From assembly GCA_014905825.1 (NCBI GenBank), contig JACGCN010000021.1:248001-312000 (forward strand): DNA of 64,000 nucleotides. Direction: 5' to 3'. Made by a program: the position numbers and the translations under genes. Origin of the DNA: Lyophyllum atratum. Lineage: Eukaryota; Basidiomycota; Agaricomycetes; Agaricales; Lyophyllaceae. The notes below the pieces were generated by a model. The model worked only from the letters and a program-made list of their open reading frames with translations, was not told the origin of the DNA and did not search any database. This document shows positions 49,101 to 55,204 of the stretch, piece by piece; within the stretch, counting starts at the first letter, position 1; every line of letters begins with the position of its first letter.

Positions 49101-50555
49101 ATGAGAAACATAGTAGAAAGTGTTTAGAAGTACAACTGAGTGATATGAAAAGTAAATGGAACTATTTAGTGAGTTTAAGCTGGAGGTAAGTGCCGATGTA
49201 CACTATATCACAACAAAGATAGTGAGTGTAACTCATGGTTCATAAATTGCTGCTGACCACCACATTGAACTTAGCCGTATCTGTCAACGAGATCCGACGA
49301 CAACTTGCCGAAGAAGATCATCGAAACGTTGAAAGTGGTGGTGCTTCCCTGGATGTCACGCCAGCGACCTTCATCATTTCCGGCCTAGCAATTGCGGATA
49401 ACCAGTGCGCGCATTTTGACGCGGAACTTCTTTCTATTACTAAATTATTCATGACACAGGCTGTCCCTGCATCCAGAAGCAGCAAAGAAGAATCGCACAC
49501 CAGCTCAAGAGGCCGCCTTGCAACAGAAACGCACCTCGCTCCTCCGCAAAATTCAGAAATTTCGCGAAGTCCAAGCGACTTACATGCCCGGACTAGTGCG
49601 ATCTGACGAGTCCGGCATAGTTCCAGAGCAGATGGACCTCCAGCTGCCATCATCCCTGGATGCTGTTGGGCGGTCACGCATTTGCACGTCTGATCTTCCC
49701 ACAATCGAAGATCGACTACGCGAAGCTCACGCTTCCGAAGCATTGGGTGATCTGCGTCGACAGCTTCGCACTAGAACATTCGCAAGGAAATTCAAGGACG
49801 AGAACGCCAAGAGTCAGGGCGCTTATACGAGGATGCGAGCACTTCAAGATCAAATCGAAAGGAAGATTCGATCCGCTCGTGATCGTTATTGTGCTGCCCG
49901 TGATGCCCTGTTTAAGCTGAGAGGACCGGGGGAATGGGAGGAAACATTTAGGATACTGACGGCTGCGGACATTCGGGCTGTAAATGAGTGGACCGTTTTG
50001 GAGGAGGAGGTGGAGACAGGCAAGAGGGCACGCGCTATTGTTGACGTTGATGAGAATTCTGATGGAGAGGTACGGTTGCGCACACTCTCGACCCTGAGGC
50101 TTCGGGTTGGGGATGGACGCCGAAACATGTCCTGGATTTGGTACACAGTGACAGCCGCGGAAATGGAGGAGGATGCAGATGACTCCCTTCATGAGGGTAT
50201 CCGCTTGGAATGGGTCAAGGCACGCGCTCGGGCGGACAGATGGAGGGAAGAGGTGATGTTGCTTGAGGAGGAAATGAGGCGTGTCCTCGAATACTGCGAA
50301 TGGCGAGCGTCCTGGTGGGAGAAAGAGGGTAGTCATCGGAAATCAGGGTCAGCCAGTCTTGATGAAGGCATGCGTGCGTACGCAGCCGAACAGGTGCAAG
50401 TCGAAAGATCAAGGGCAGAGCAGTGGCGTCTACGGTGGGCTCGGATTCGCGAACGCGCTAAGGAGGCCCTACGAGACAACCTACAAGAAAATTTTGATGT
50501 TATAGAGGTCGAGCTAGACGTTGACGAGAGCGAGGAAGAGGAATGGTCTGATTGA
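37141..50555 (+). CDS. KDZ transposase with CxC2 domain, interrupted by a Gypsy element
   Basis: Start MPPKRAKKYQGNRG at 37141. Exons 37141-37449, 37513-37722 (Cys cluster CASCRDPEPTYRCLDC, CRHCLLHDH), 37773-38335 (NLFFCGCDPNYEPFQQLLDI, WFPATPLEPQTCATF), 38387-38549, 38602-38750, 38803-39194 and 39250-39434. Catalytic acids are visible as D in GERYANMD, D in SYDIACQYSKNFWTRL and E in GVGRTDGEGVERNWAWLN, typical of the KDZ RNase H-fold. A 9.8-kb Gypsy element cuts exon 7 after LIKED, one base before its 5' splice site (A|GTGAGTG at 49221). Reading resumes VSVNEIRRQLAEED, then KRTSLLRKIQKFREVQATYM and a long coiled-coil tail ending DESEEEEWSD at 50555. Except for the Gypsy insert I see no lesion. 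The CxC2 domain is thought to bind DNA or zinc. Confidence 0.88.
39435..40280 (-). repeat. Gypsy 3' LTR
   Basis: 846 bp; in element orientation it starts TGTTGTGATATAG and ends GGAGCATAACA. It contains an imperfect tandem duplication of roughly 90 bp (around CAGCTTGTTTGCTAACACCA near 39915 and CAGCTTGTTTGTCAACGCCA near 40016). Confidence 0.95.
40281..40294 (-). promoter_or_regulatory. Gypsy polypurine tract
   Basis: GGCAGGGGGGGGTA on the minus strand, directly upstream of the 3' LTR: the plus-strand DNA primer for reverse transcription. Confidence 0.85.
40304..41239 (-). CDS. Accessory ORF of the Gypsy element (311 aa), unknown function
   Basis: Intact ORF between the end of pol and the 3' LTR, 125 bp after the pol stop. 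N-terminal two thirds look folded and helical (QLSLLATQLVQQVTNSVSPL, LTAQDIIPIVINGGDLGCIV, WIVHARIRTAQLGQNASWVW). The C-terminal 90 residues are Ser/Thr-rich and end in a Lys-Glu-Pro patch (VKKEPMDEDLEFDDVEMSSE) that resembles a SUMO-acceptor context (VKKEP). No signal peptide, membrane span or zinc finger, so it is not an envelope protein. I do not recognise it. Its position in an element with identical LTRs argues that it is under the same recent selection as gag-pol. Confidence 0.75.
   Translation of the reverse strand: MSNQTYSPHNAQLSLLATQLVQQVTNSVSPLYRALTAQDIIPIVINGGDLGCIVKPDIAVTMFHALECLAYNIASAANHSLPQTAERPSLFIHHVMFRELGLAPPRLLSMPCMVTGVNPLFSRFSRDELNSLYKELQVLIINSVIDTTTKTLNHQITGREAVNWIVHARIRTAQLGQNASWVWGGVPNYGPSFIFNGVRWERQTDIEPSQEIADNTNAMILHPILSSVDARADTYNNLVSPGHIDLPNTVYSHSRTSSPTSSTSTLASVSTSSLNSKNSTLATTDNGSVKKEPMDEDLEFDDVEMSSEEGE
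41365..48303 (-). CDS. Gypsy gag-pol polyprotein with chromodomain (2312 aa)
   Basis: Single uninterrupted frame starting 66 bp after the 5' LTR. Long disordered N-terminal region, capsid-like segment (IDAIPQWDGDVDTLGRWLTK, AETWYYSQSKSKRF), zinc knuckle CRHCGSGKHWDNEC (about residue 670), aspartic protease IIDSGSDITLIAQ (about 840), RT with MVIDLRRLNESVIPDEFPLP, LDALAGFTQLTVD and the catalytic YIDDIVIFSQ, RNase H (YRIYSDACDFGLAAILQQ, REALALKEGLIKFQPYLEG, ITDHAALTW), integrase zinc-binding HGGYYKTYNRI...CDVCQKSK and DDE core (TMDFIPDLP, VITDRDTRWRGDFWKE, TSYHPQADGQTEIMNQYLEI), and a C-terminal chromodomain (VEAIVGESWRKGRNG, YRTRYVGYGPEYDLWHT). Complete and probably functional; the chromodomain targets integration to marked chromatin in known chromoviruses. 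Confidence 0.97.
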   Translation of the reverse strand: MPPRATNNSRNATLDQNQVEGVNNPSTIPSTIPPPEPENDRIEEGVQLPPELILDPLYSLGEPIHGIEYEDDKFTYETVNFPACEPGSNFMSGSDDRSVNVRIRWREAIEYGKAMGKSVPFDNPRALTRKERKEIFVEELFQLDRVLTSVEKYEDQNHFIISARREVLTKLNSQLKRRRDEARDSLVISGEGVPPLPLWGPTGKANDYWTLNDFEIVGACYRQDVEMFLAHLASHHKFAKYQKEAKRSMDGRNQTNAPKNNNRGDRSTTSAREFDQDPGSISRIAERAYQAGYHAEVSKFNNQRASVFGKPTQNNASRRMQELFGERRERGRDTPPHLTDGSRDDGYNSDNEDNKSDKKGSKRQPRGREAPEPSDDGSDDSDNSSLRKPYKKPRGNKPSKRFGEGNTRNSDRDKTGSKREMQFEYKLKIDAIPQWDGDVDTLGRWLTKINVISEQSNTVFEQLGTLVPQRLKGSAETWYYSQSKSKRFQLEENWDTLREAIGEYYMNRSFMDKQKARANKAHYRDYGHTRESPSDYVIRKREMIELVYDYTDREIINEIMSSAPAHWTTILTPHLYEDLEGFQLAVKYYEDNLVKLDGNRYMRQDYGYQSNSREGNNNSRDSYQNFKTARTNQVGWSKSTTNPEFPKDDTNVSPRTTPEDKGARPCRHCGSGKHWDNECKYARKGNRKARVNLIQVDDEEATAQDEYDELYYGLPSDDELESGFDHPPQSNSEDVQEEERNKELGGGESEITSKSFTTQATQLNQRRFTSDHQLKPSLNRKSRRRFAKDIERTAYRVDTGNIEEKLIRLRKVMARPPGCSFLGARATTTSATINDRAGKSIPVIIDSGSDITLIAQKTIDEMIKPPKIRTGQRINLIQVTGNATISGYVVLNLYFETMDGPVEIEVEAYVVKGMTTPFILGNDFTEQYSMSITRNEENTHLVFGSSGRSIRVEGSLNPGYRDENGHAFSIRARPDTATRISRTRAHRRGQVLKKKRVQLLKDRHVRSTLQISIPPKTSKEIPVYTTYPFTSETLYIERSVATNRNMEDIYGSPDTLTRTEKPTLHVSNFSSFPVTISTGQILGIAQDPNTWLERPDMMSLQDKIEREQHGNLIRTLISYQNHELGLGVTNTAQSEVDIGFNPALGLGIEEDPLAEESVVGGPKTAEIPEEIVNENQLMSELDFSKELTDTQRSELMKVVVKNKEVFGLNGRLGNFDTLVDIPLLPGVKPISVPPFATSPANREVIDKQMDSWINLGVIEPSRSPWAAPVFIVYRNSKPRMVIDLRRLNESVIPDEFPLPRQEDILQSLAGSQYLSTLDALAGFTQLTVDPKDKEKLAFRTHRGLFHFNRMPFGYRNGPAVFQRVMQGVLAPFLWIFALVYIDDIVIFSQTFEDHLKHVNEVLQAISNSKITLSPAKCHFGYQSLLLLGQKVSRLGLSTHREKVKAIIDLEEPKNVQTLQVFLGMMVYFSGYVPFYAWIAHPLFQLLKKGSKWKWGIEEREAYELCKQVLTQAPVRAHAMPGLPYRIYSDACDFGLAAILQQVQPIKIRDLRGTKTYERLEKAYKNEEPIPELVTHLVKEGSDVPTNGEWGAKFEDTTVFIERVVAYWSRVLQSAERNYSPTEREALALKEGLIKFQPYLEGERIFAITDHAALTWSKTFQNVNRRLLTWGLVFSAFPNMKIIHRAGRVHSNVDPISRLRRRMPYQIGPDVDATESLNLNTTEDPLKSMYDELGPRFEQKLLTVASNYAISDQEIRLEDNRLTTSVDLEMEESDSINIPYGTSRAYSTTIEIDKDEIKRWRLAYLEDSHFAKIMKSIRSDDPDTPEFPQYHYSEKGLIFFEDGLGNTRLCVPEGLKSELMSETHDKASEAAHGGYYKTYNRISATYYWPKMSRDIKRFVQTCDVCQKSKPKRHAPYGLLQSIPIPSQPFEVVTMDFIPDLPESNGFNNILVIVDKLTKYAIFIPTTTKISEDGTAQLFFHHVVSKYGLPRQVITDRDTRWRGDFWKEICRLMGTQRALTTSYHPQADGQTEIMNQYLEIALRAYIGPERNDWADLLDVLELSYNTSPHTATGFSPAYLLRGFHPNTRTTLIHNPEGINRPSNSMEEGSTETLHEKALDMMEAFEADRKRAIDALTVGQAFQKRAYNNGRLNIEFSEGDKVLINPHSLKLLKKLSGKGQKLLMKYDGPFEISEKISPVAYRIRMPPSYGTHPVINIAHLEKYHESPPDLGTRPRKELNREDFDTEDDYDVEAIVGESWRKGRNGRRIPIYRTRYVGYGPEYDLWHTADGLRNAHYALKEWLDQKKKRAIANRRK
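48351..48368 (-). promoter_or_regulatory. Gypsy primer-binding site
   Basis: TGGTGGACACACCCGGAA on the minus strand, one base after the 5' LTR. TGG pairs with the tRNA CCA end, implying a primer tRNA whose 3' end is TTCCGGGTGTGTCCA-CCA. The tRNA species was not identified. Confidence 0.8.
48370..49215 (-). repeat. Gypsy 5' LTR
   Basis: 846 bp, reads as identical to the 3' LTR at 39435-40280. Confidence 0.95.
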
Positions 50556-50740
50556 GAAGGCCAAATTTGTCACTAGAAACACGGACACGGATGTAATCAA
50601 GAACATATGATATTGATGTAACCTGGACTTTTGGGTAGTACATAACGAGAGCTGCGAACATTACAATGTGCAGTCTAATGGTAGCTCATGAAGCTAAAGT
50701 AAGTCAACTTGTCGAGCTTACATCTAACAGATATAAATGG
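50556..50740. other. 3' flank of the KDZ transposase
   Basis: Short non-coding interval between the transposase stop and the tRNA-like sequence. Confidence 0.4.
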
Positions 50741-50820
50741 GCACATGGTGTAGTTGGTAACAATGCCCGCTTAACTTCTTAGGCTGCGGGCGGTCCCCGG
50801 TTCGATTCCGGGTGTGTGTG
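50741..50820 (+). tRNA. tRNA-like sequence (possible intron-containing tRNA or tRNA pseudogene)
   Basis: 80 nt with A box TGTAGTTGGTAA and perfect B box GGTTCGATTCC. It folds as a cloverleaf: acceptor GCACATG with TGTGTGT (three G-U pairs), anticodon stem GCCCG/CGGGC, T arm CCCGG-loop-CCGGG. The anticodon loop is 15-17 nt, so a short intron is required or the gene is decayed. Val-AAC and Leu-UAA are possible readings and the anticodon is unresolved. A T-run (ATATTTTTACC) follows 18 bp downstream as a Pol III terminator. It lies in the KDZ element beside the right array. Confidence 0.55.
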
Positions 50821-50861
50821 ATAAATGATAAATTTTATATTTTTACCTTGATCCTTGCCCA

Positions 50862-52713
50862 CATTATAATGTAGGGGATCATGTGATAGTCGAGGCATTA
50901 TAATGTAGCATTTGGAGGAGGCGTGTGGGGGTAGGGATACGCGCATTATAATGTGGGAGATCATGTGATAGTCGAGGCATTATAATGTTACAATGTAGCA
51001 TATGGAGGGGGGGTGGGGGTATGGGGACACACATTATAATGTAGGGGATCATGTGATAGTCAAGGCATTATAATGTGGGGTATGGAGGAGGGGTGTGAGG
51101 GGTAGGTATACATACATTATAATGTAGGAGATCATGTGATAGTCAAGGCATTATAATGTAGCATATGGAGGGGGGGTGGGGGTACGGGAACACACATTAT
51201 AATGCAGGGGATCATGTGATAGTTGACGCATTATAATGTAGCATTTGGAGGAGGCGTGTGAGGGTAGGGATACGCGCATTATAATGCGGGAAATCATGTG
51301 ATAGTCAAGGCATTATAATGTAGCATATGGAGGGGGGGTGGGGGTACGGGAACACACATTATAATGCAGGGGATCATGTGATAGTCGAAGCATTATAATG
51401 TGGGGTATGGAGGAGGCGTGTGGGGGTAGGGATACGCGCATTATAATGCGGGAAATCATGTGATAGTCGAGGCATTATAATGTAGCATATGGAGGGGGGG
51501 TGGGGGTATGGGGACACACATTATAATGTAGGGGATCATGTGATAGTCAAGGCATTATAATGTGGGGTATGGAGGAGGCGTGTGGGGGTAGGGATACGCG
51601 CATTATAATGCGGGAAATCATGTGATAGTCGAGGCATTATAATGTAGCATATGGAGGGGGGGTGGGGGTACGGGGACACACATTATAATGTAGGGGATCA
51701 TGTGATAGTCAAGGCATTATAATGTGGGGTATGGAGGAGGGGTGTGAGGGGTAGGTATACATACATTATAATGTAGGAGATCATGTGATAGTCAAGGCAT
51801 TATAATGTAGCATATGGAGGGGGGGTGGGGGTACGGGAACACACATTATAATGCAGGGGATCATGTGATAGTTGACGCATTATAATGTAGCATTTGGAGG
51901 AGGCGTGTGAGGGTAGGGATACGCGCATTATAATGCGGGAAATCATGTGATAGTCAAGGCATTATAATGTAGCATATGGAGGGGGGGTGGGGGTACGGGA
52001 ACACACATTATAATGCAGGGGATCATGTGATAGTCGAAGCATTATAATGTGGGGTATGGAGGAGGCGTGTGGGGGTAGGGATACGCGCATTATAATGCGG
52101 GAAATCATGTGATAGTCGAGGCATTATAATGTAGCATATGGAGGGGGGGTGGGGGTATGGGGACACACATTATAATGTAGGGGATCATGTGATAGTCAAG
52201 GCATTATAATGTGGGGTATGGAGGAGGCGTGTGGGGGTAGGGATACGCGCATTATAATGCGGGAAATCATGTGATAGTCGAGGCATTATAATGTAGCATA
52301 TGGAGGGGGGGTGGGGGTACGGGGACACACATTATAATGTAGGGGATCATGTGATAGTCAAAGCATTATAATGTGGGGTATGGAGGAGGGGTGTGAGGGG
52401 TAGGTATACATACATTATAATGTAGGAGATCATGTGATAGTCCAGGCATTATAATGTAGGGTATGGAGGAGGGGTGGGGTAGGGGGACCCACATTATGAT
52501 GTAGGGGATCATGTGATAGTTGACGCATTATAATGTAGAATTTGGAGGGGGGTGGGGGGTAGGGGGACACACATTATAATGTAGGGAATCAAGTGATGCT
52601 GGAGGCATTATAATGTGGGGGGGGCGGAAATTTCTACTGTTTTTCGAGGCGGGTGGGGTAGACGTACTTGCATTATAATGCGGGGGGGCATGAAAAAAGT
52701 GCACATTATAATG
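50862..52713 (-). repeat. Right subterminal palindrome array of the KDZ element
   Basis: 45 exact copies of CATTATAATG, in pairs flanking ATCATGTGATAGT, with G-rich spacers (GGAGGGGGGGTGGGGGTACG). Units of about 81 bp are organised in a higher-order repeat of 649 bp. The array is inverted relative to the left one and 2.6 times longer. Confidence 0.96.
51081..52378 (+). repeat. Two tandem 649-bp higher-order repeats in the right array
   Basis: The distinctive unit TATGGAGGAGGGGTGTGAGG starts at 51081, 51730 and 52379, exactly 649 bp apart each time. The eight units between occur in the same order in both copies. The third copy is truncated. Confidence 0.9.
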
Positions 52714-52745
52714 TCGGGACGCTGTACCCCCCCTAGTATAGGAGA

Positions 52746-52835
52746 CATTTTAATGTCATCAAGGCCTTAGAGGTTGGCTGGTACATAACAATGTGGCCAA
52801 GTGAGATTTACACACCACATTATAATATCGCTACA
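52746..52835 (-). repeat. Right TIR of the KDZ element
   Basis: Inverted copy of 31101-31190 with one mismatch. Confidence 0.93.
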
Positions 52836-53918
52836 GCATCTATTGTCAGATGCGAGGCCGGCGAATTCGGCGGACTTCGCGTCGGTCTGGAGTTTGGTGA
52901 GGTGCGCGGGATCGACGAAGAATGCCTGGCCGTCGCTACCTTTGACGGCTATGTAGGCCTTCGCGTTGCTCCCCTTCTTCTGTTCCTTCCCTTTTCCAAC
53001 TGGACCGCCGCGCGCTGCGATCGATTCCGAGATCGTCTTTCCCTCCATTCCTCCTCCTTTCTGAACGCACCACTTCTGTGAGTGACCCCGACACGGCCGT
53101 CCCTTCGACTGACAAAGAGTGCAGCAGATCGCTCCCGCGCCATGATTGTGGCCCGGGAGGTCGTTCGGATAGGAACCTTTGGCAACGAGTGCGGTGTCGG
53201 ACGAGTGGTGGGTAGATTTGGAATTAATGATGGTTTGCTGATTCTCCATGAGACGACGAATATCGGCGGAGGTGTATGGTTTATCCTTTGTCGAGTCGGC
53301 GAGGCCGCGAGACACGGACGCCTGTAAAGATTCGTAGGAATTCCCATTGAGGCTGTTGAGGAGCGCGATGCATGTGAAGAGGTCGACCGTGATGGTGCCC
53401 ATATCGAACGCGCGACGGACAGTGTCGACAATCTTCTTTGCTGTGGTAGGGAGCGGCTCCGATGGGGAGCAGTAAGTTGCGAGAGCCTCTCTAAGGAGGG
53501 AGACCTGTTTGACGGGTCCTTCGCGTTGCGCTCGGCGCTTCAGGTCGTCGTAGCATGTCTGTGCCGTGCCGTCCGCTTTGAGATCAGGGATTTCCGTTTC
53601 TGCGACGGCAGAGCGGATAAAGGCGATGGCGAGCTTGTTATTTCTCTTCCAGTTGGCGTGGGCACGGGGTCCTGTGATTTCAGAGGGAACCTTGACTGGA
53701 TCAATAACGTACTCATCGAGTCCGTTCATGATGAGTGCATCCTCAAGAAGCTGCGACCACTGATTGAAGTCGCCATTCATGCGGTCGAATCTGGTGCCTG
53801 ACCAGATAGTGCGTATGGTGAGACGAGGGATGGATGGGTTAGCCGCATCGGAGGGTAGACTAGCCATGGTAGAGCTACGAGAGGTAGCAGCAGGGGGAGC
53901 AGCAGGGGGAACAGTCAT
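52836..53918 (-). pseudogene. Copia gag, cut from pol by the KDZ insertion
   Basis: Starts MTVPPAAPPAATSRSSTMAS at 53918. Contains the gag core TRFDRMNGDFNQWSQLLEDA, YDDLKRRAQREGPVKQVSLL and LFTCIALLNSLNGNSYESLQ (UBN2-like gag of copia), then a Cys/His cluster CCTLCQSKGRPCRGHSQKWC. The reading ends LASDNRC at the KDZ terminus; the matching downstream copia sequence (HLASDSLASDSGIASIEEVE) resumes at 31100 on the same strand. Without the insertion this would be a gag-pol polyprotein. Confidence 0.9.
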
Positions 53919-54085
53919 CTAGCAACGACAAAGGATTTCGCGTGAGTGGCGAGGCGCGTGTCGATAAGATCACGACGCGCTGATAAGATCGGGACAACTG
54001 GGCCCGGAGATAAGTTGATCGGAACGAGGGTTCCGGGATCACGGTAGGGATTCGAAAGCTCGTCACTGTTAAAGTGTACGGCTTA

Positions 54086-54096
54086 GGCCCATAACC
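54086..54096 (-). promoter_or_regulatory. Copia primer-binding site (internal initiator-tRNA-Met match)
   Basis: GGTTATGGGCC directly after the 5' LTR is complementary to the anticodon loop of eukaryotic initiator tRNA-Met (GGCCCATAACC), not to its 3' end. This implies half-tRNA priming as known for Drosophila copia. Confidence 0.7.
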
Positions 54097-54459
54097 TGTT
54101 AGAATCCTATACCGTAGGATAATAGACAGTTAATATGTCTAAGTGATAAGAGAGAAGATAGACCTCAGTCTCTTGTATAATTGACTGTATTGATCAGCGT
54201 ACCTAAGTGATAAGAGAGAAGATAGACTAAGGTACGTCAGTAATGATAAATATGGTAAGTAAGTAAGTGGCTCACCCTCAGTCTCTTGTATAATTGACTG
54301 AGGGTGTAACGACGAGTAGCTATAGGTATATATACTGTAAGTATGATAAAGGTCCTTTGTATGTGAGTGGCCGTTTGTCAAGTATGAGATAAAGAAACCG
54401 GACCGTGATCTGATCGGCCCTCGACACAAAGCGTCTCGGTGCCGGATCAAATCCTAACA
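54097..54459 (-). repeat. Copia 5' LTR
   Basis: 363 bp; differs from 27316-27678 at two positions I could find (ATACCGTAGG against ATACCATAGG, and AAGTGGCTC against AATTGGCTC). Confidence 0.95.
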
Positions 54460-54464
54460 GGTGC

Positions 54465-55204
54465 CCGAGCGTAGCTCGCTCGATCACTCTGCCTCTTGTA
54501 CGCGCTAGAGCGGGCACGGCTTTAGCGCTGGCGAGGTGCTTCCACCTTCCGAGCCCCAGACAGTCGCGCGTCAATAGCCATTCCGGCCCCTCTGCTTGGT
54601 GTCTCGCACTGCGCCGCCTCCACTTGCTGTAAGAGGCCGATCGACACCACACCTCCGTGCCTAGATCGTCAAGCAAGCCGTTGCATTGACATCCGAAATG
54701 CCCGCTCGTTTGATCCATTTGACCAAGGTTTCGACAGTTGACAGGTACCCTTCCTCCCTGATTTCTCCCGGTCATTGCTCACTGATTTTCTGAAGCTTGA
54801 GTGCTCGGCATTCTCACACATATCCAGATCGTTCGTTCGTCGGGCGATGCGGCGATGAAAAAGGGCTGTACACAACGTGACCCAGAATTTGGTCATTTCT
54901 ACTCGATTATCATAGGGCTCGCCGCGTATATCATATGGCTCTACGCATCCCCTAAGGACATCCTAACGGTTTCGCTCCTCTCTAACAGCACTGATTGACC
55001 AGTTGATCGTGAGTACTCTGCAGGCTTCTCACCGTTATTGTGAACCCTTCGAATCCTCGAAAGCACCTTAGAAACTGGTATTTGGTATGGATGATGCTGC
55101 ACAATCGAGCATGGGCCATGATGGAGACCAACGGATTCTTCGGAATTCTAAATCGTTGACTACATCTGATCAAGGTTTTTGTATCACTCAGTCCGTTGAC
55201 GTCG
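54465..55204. other. Right arm of the outer element, non-coding part
   Basis: About 740 bp after the Copia target duplication. Overlapping open frames on the minus strand have no domain. No gene supported. Confidence 0.4.

Larger units (their letters stand above)
39435..49215 (-). mobile_element. Ty3/gypsy chromovirus-type LTR retrotransposon, apparently intact
   Basis: 9781 bp. LTRs 39435-40280 and 48370-49215 are both 846 bp and read as identical. The target duplication is AAGAT at 39430-39434 and 49216-49220. Minus-strand orientation follows from the gag-pol frame, the primer-binding site next to the right LTR and the polypurine tract next to the left LTR. It has one long gag-pol frame and a second downstream ORF. 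Identical LTRs and an open polyprotein imply a very recent insertion and possible current activity. Confidence 0.97.
31101..52835. mobile_element. KDZ-type DNA transposon (about 12 kb without its Gypsy insert)
   Basis: Terminal inverted repeats begin TGTAGCGATATTATAATGTG; the first 90 bp (31101-31190 and 52746-52835) differ at one position, and similarity continues less perfectly into subterminal arrays. Cargo: an ANL-unrelated KDZ-associated multidomain protein (minus), an RNase H1-N-like/UIM protein (plus), a short basic protein (minus), the KDZ transposase (plus, interrupted) and a tRNA-like sequence. KDZ (Kyakuja-Dileera-Zisupton) transposons with CxC domains are a known expanded class in Agaricomycetes. 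It lies in the Copia element between gag and protease. I see no clear target duplication at the very ends; the nearest direct repeat is GTCAGATGCGAGG at 31082-31094 and 52844-52856, which may be native to Copia. Confidence 0.9.
27316..54459 (-). mobile_element. Ty1/copia LTR retrotransposon (5.4 kb) interrupted by a KDZ element
   Basis: LTRs 27316-27678 and 54097-54459, both 363 bp, starting TGTTAG and ending CTAACA; I found two differences between them (over 99% identity). The target duplication is GGTGC at 27311-27315 and 54460-54464. Transcription is on the minus strand, so the 5' LTR is the right one. Order gag, protease, integrase, RT, RNase H is of the copia type. The KDZ element at 31101-52835 separates gag from protease. 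The element is defective: the frame changes between protease and integrase, and a stop plus deletion removes the start of RNase H. Confidence 0.95.

Noticed and set aside
50862..52713. CRISPR-like regular repeats and spacers
   Set aside because: The repeats are 10-bp palindromes in near-identical 80-bp units with duplicated 'spacers', lie in a fungal DNA transposon and mirror an inverted array at the other end; no cas genes.
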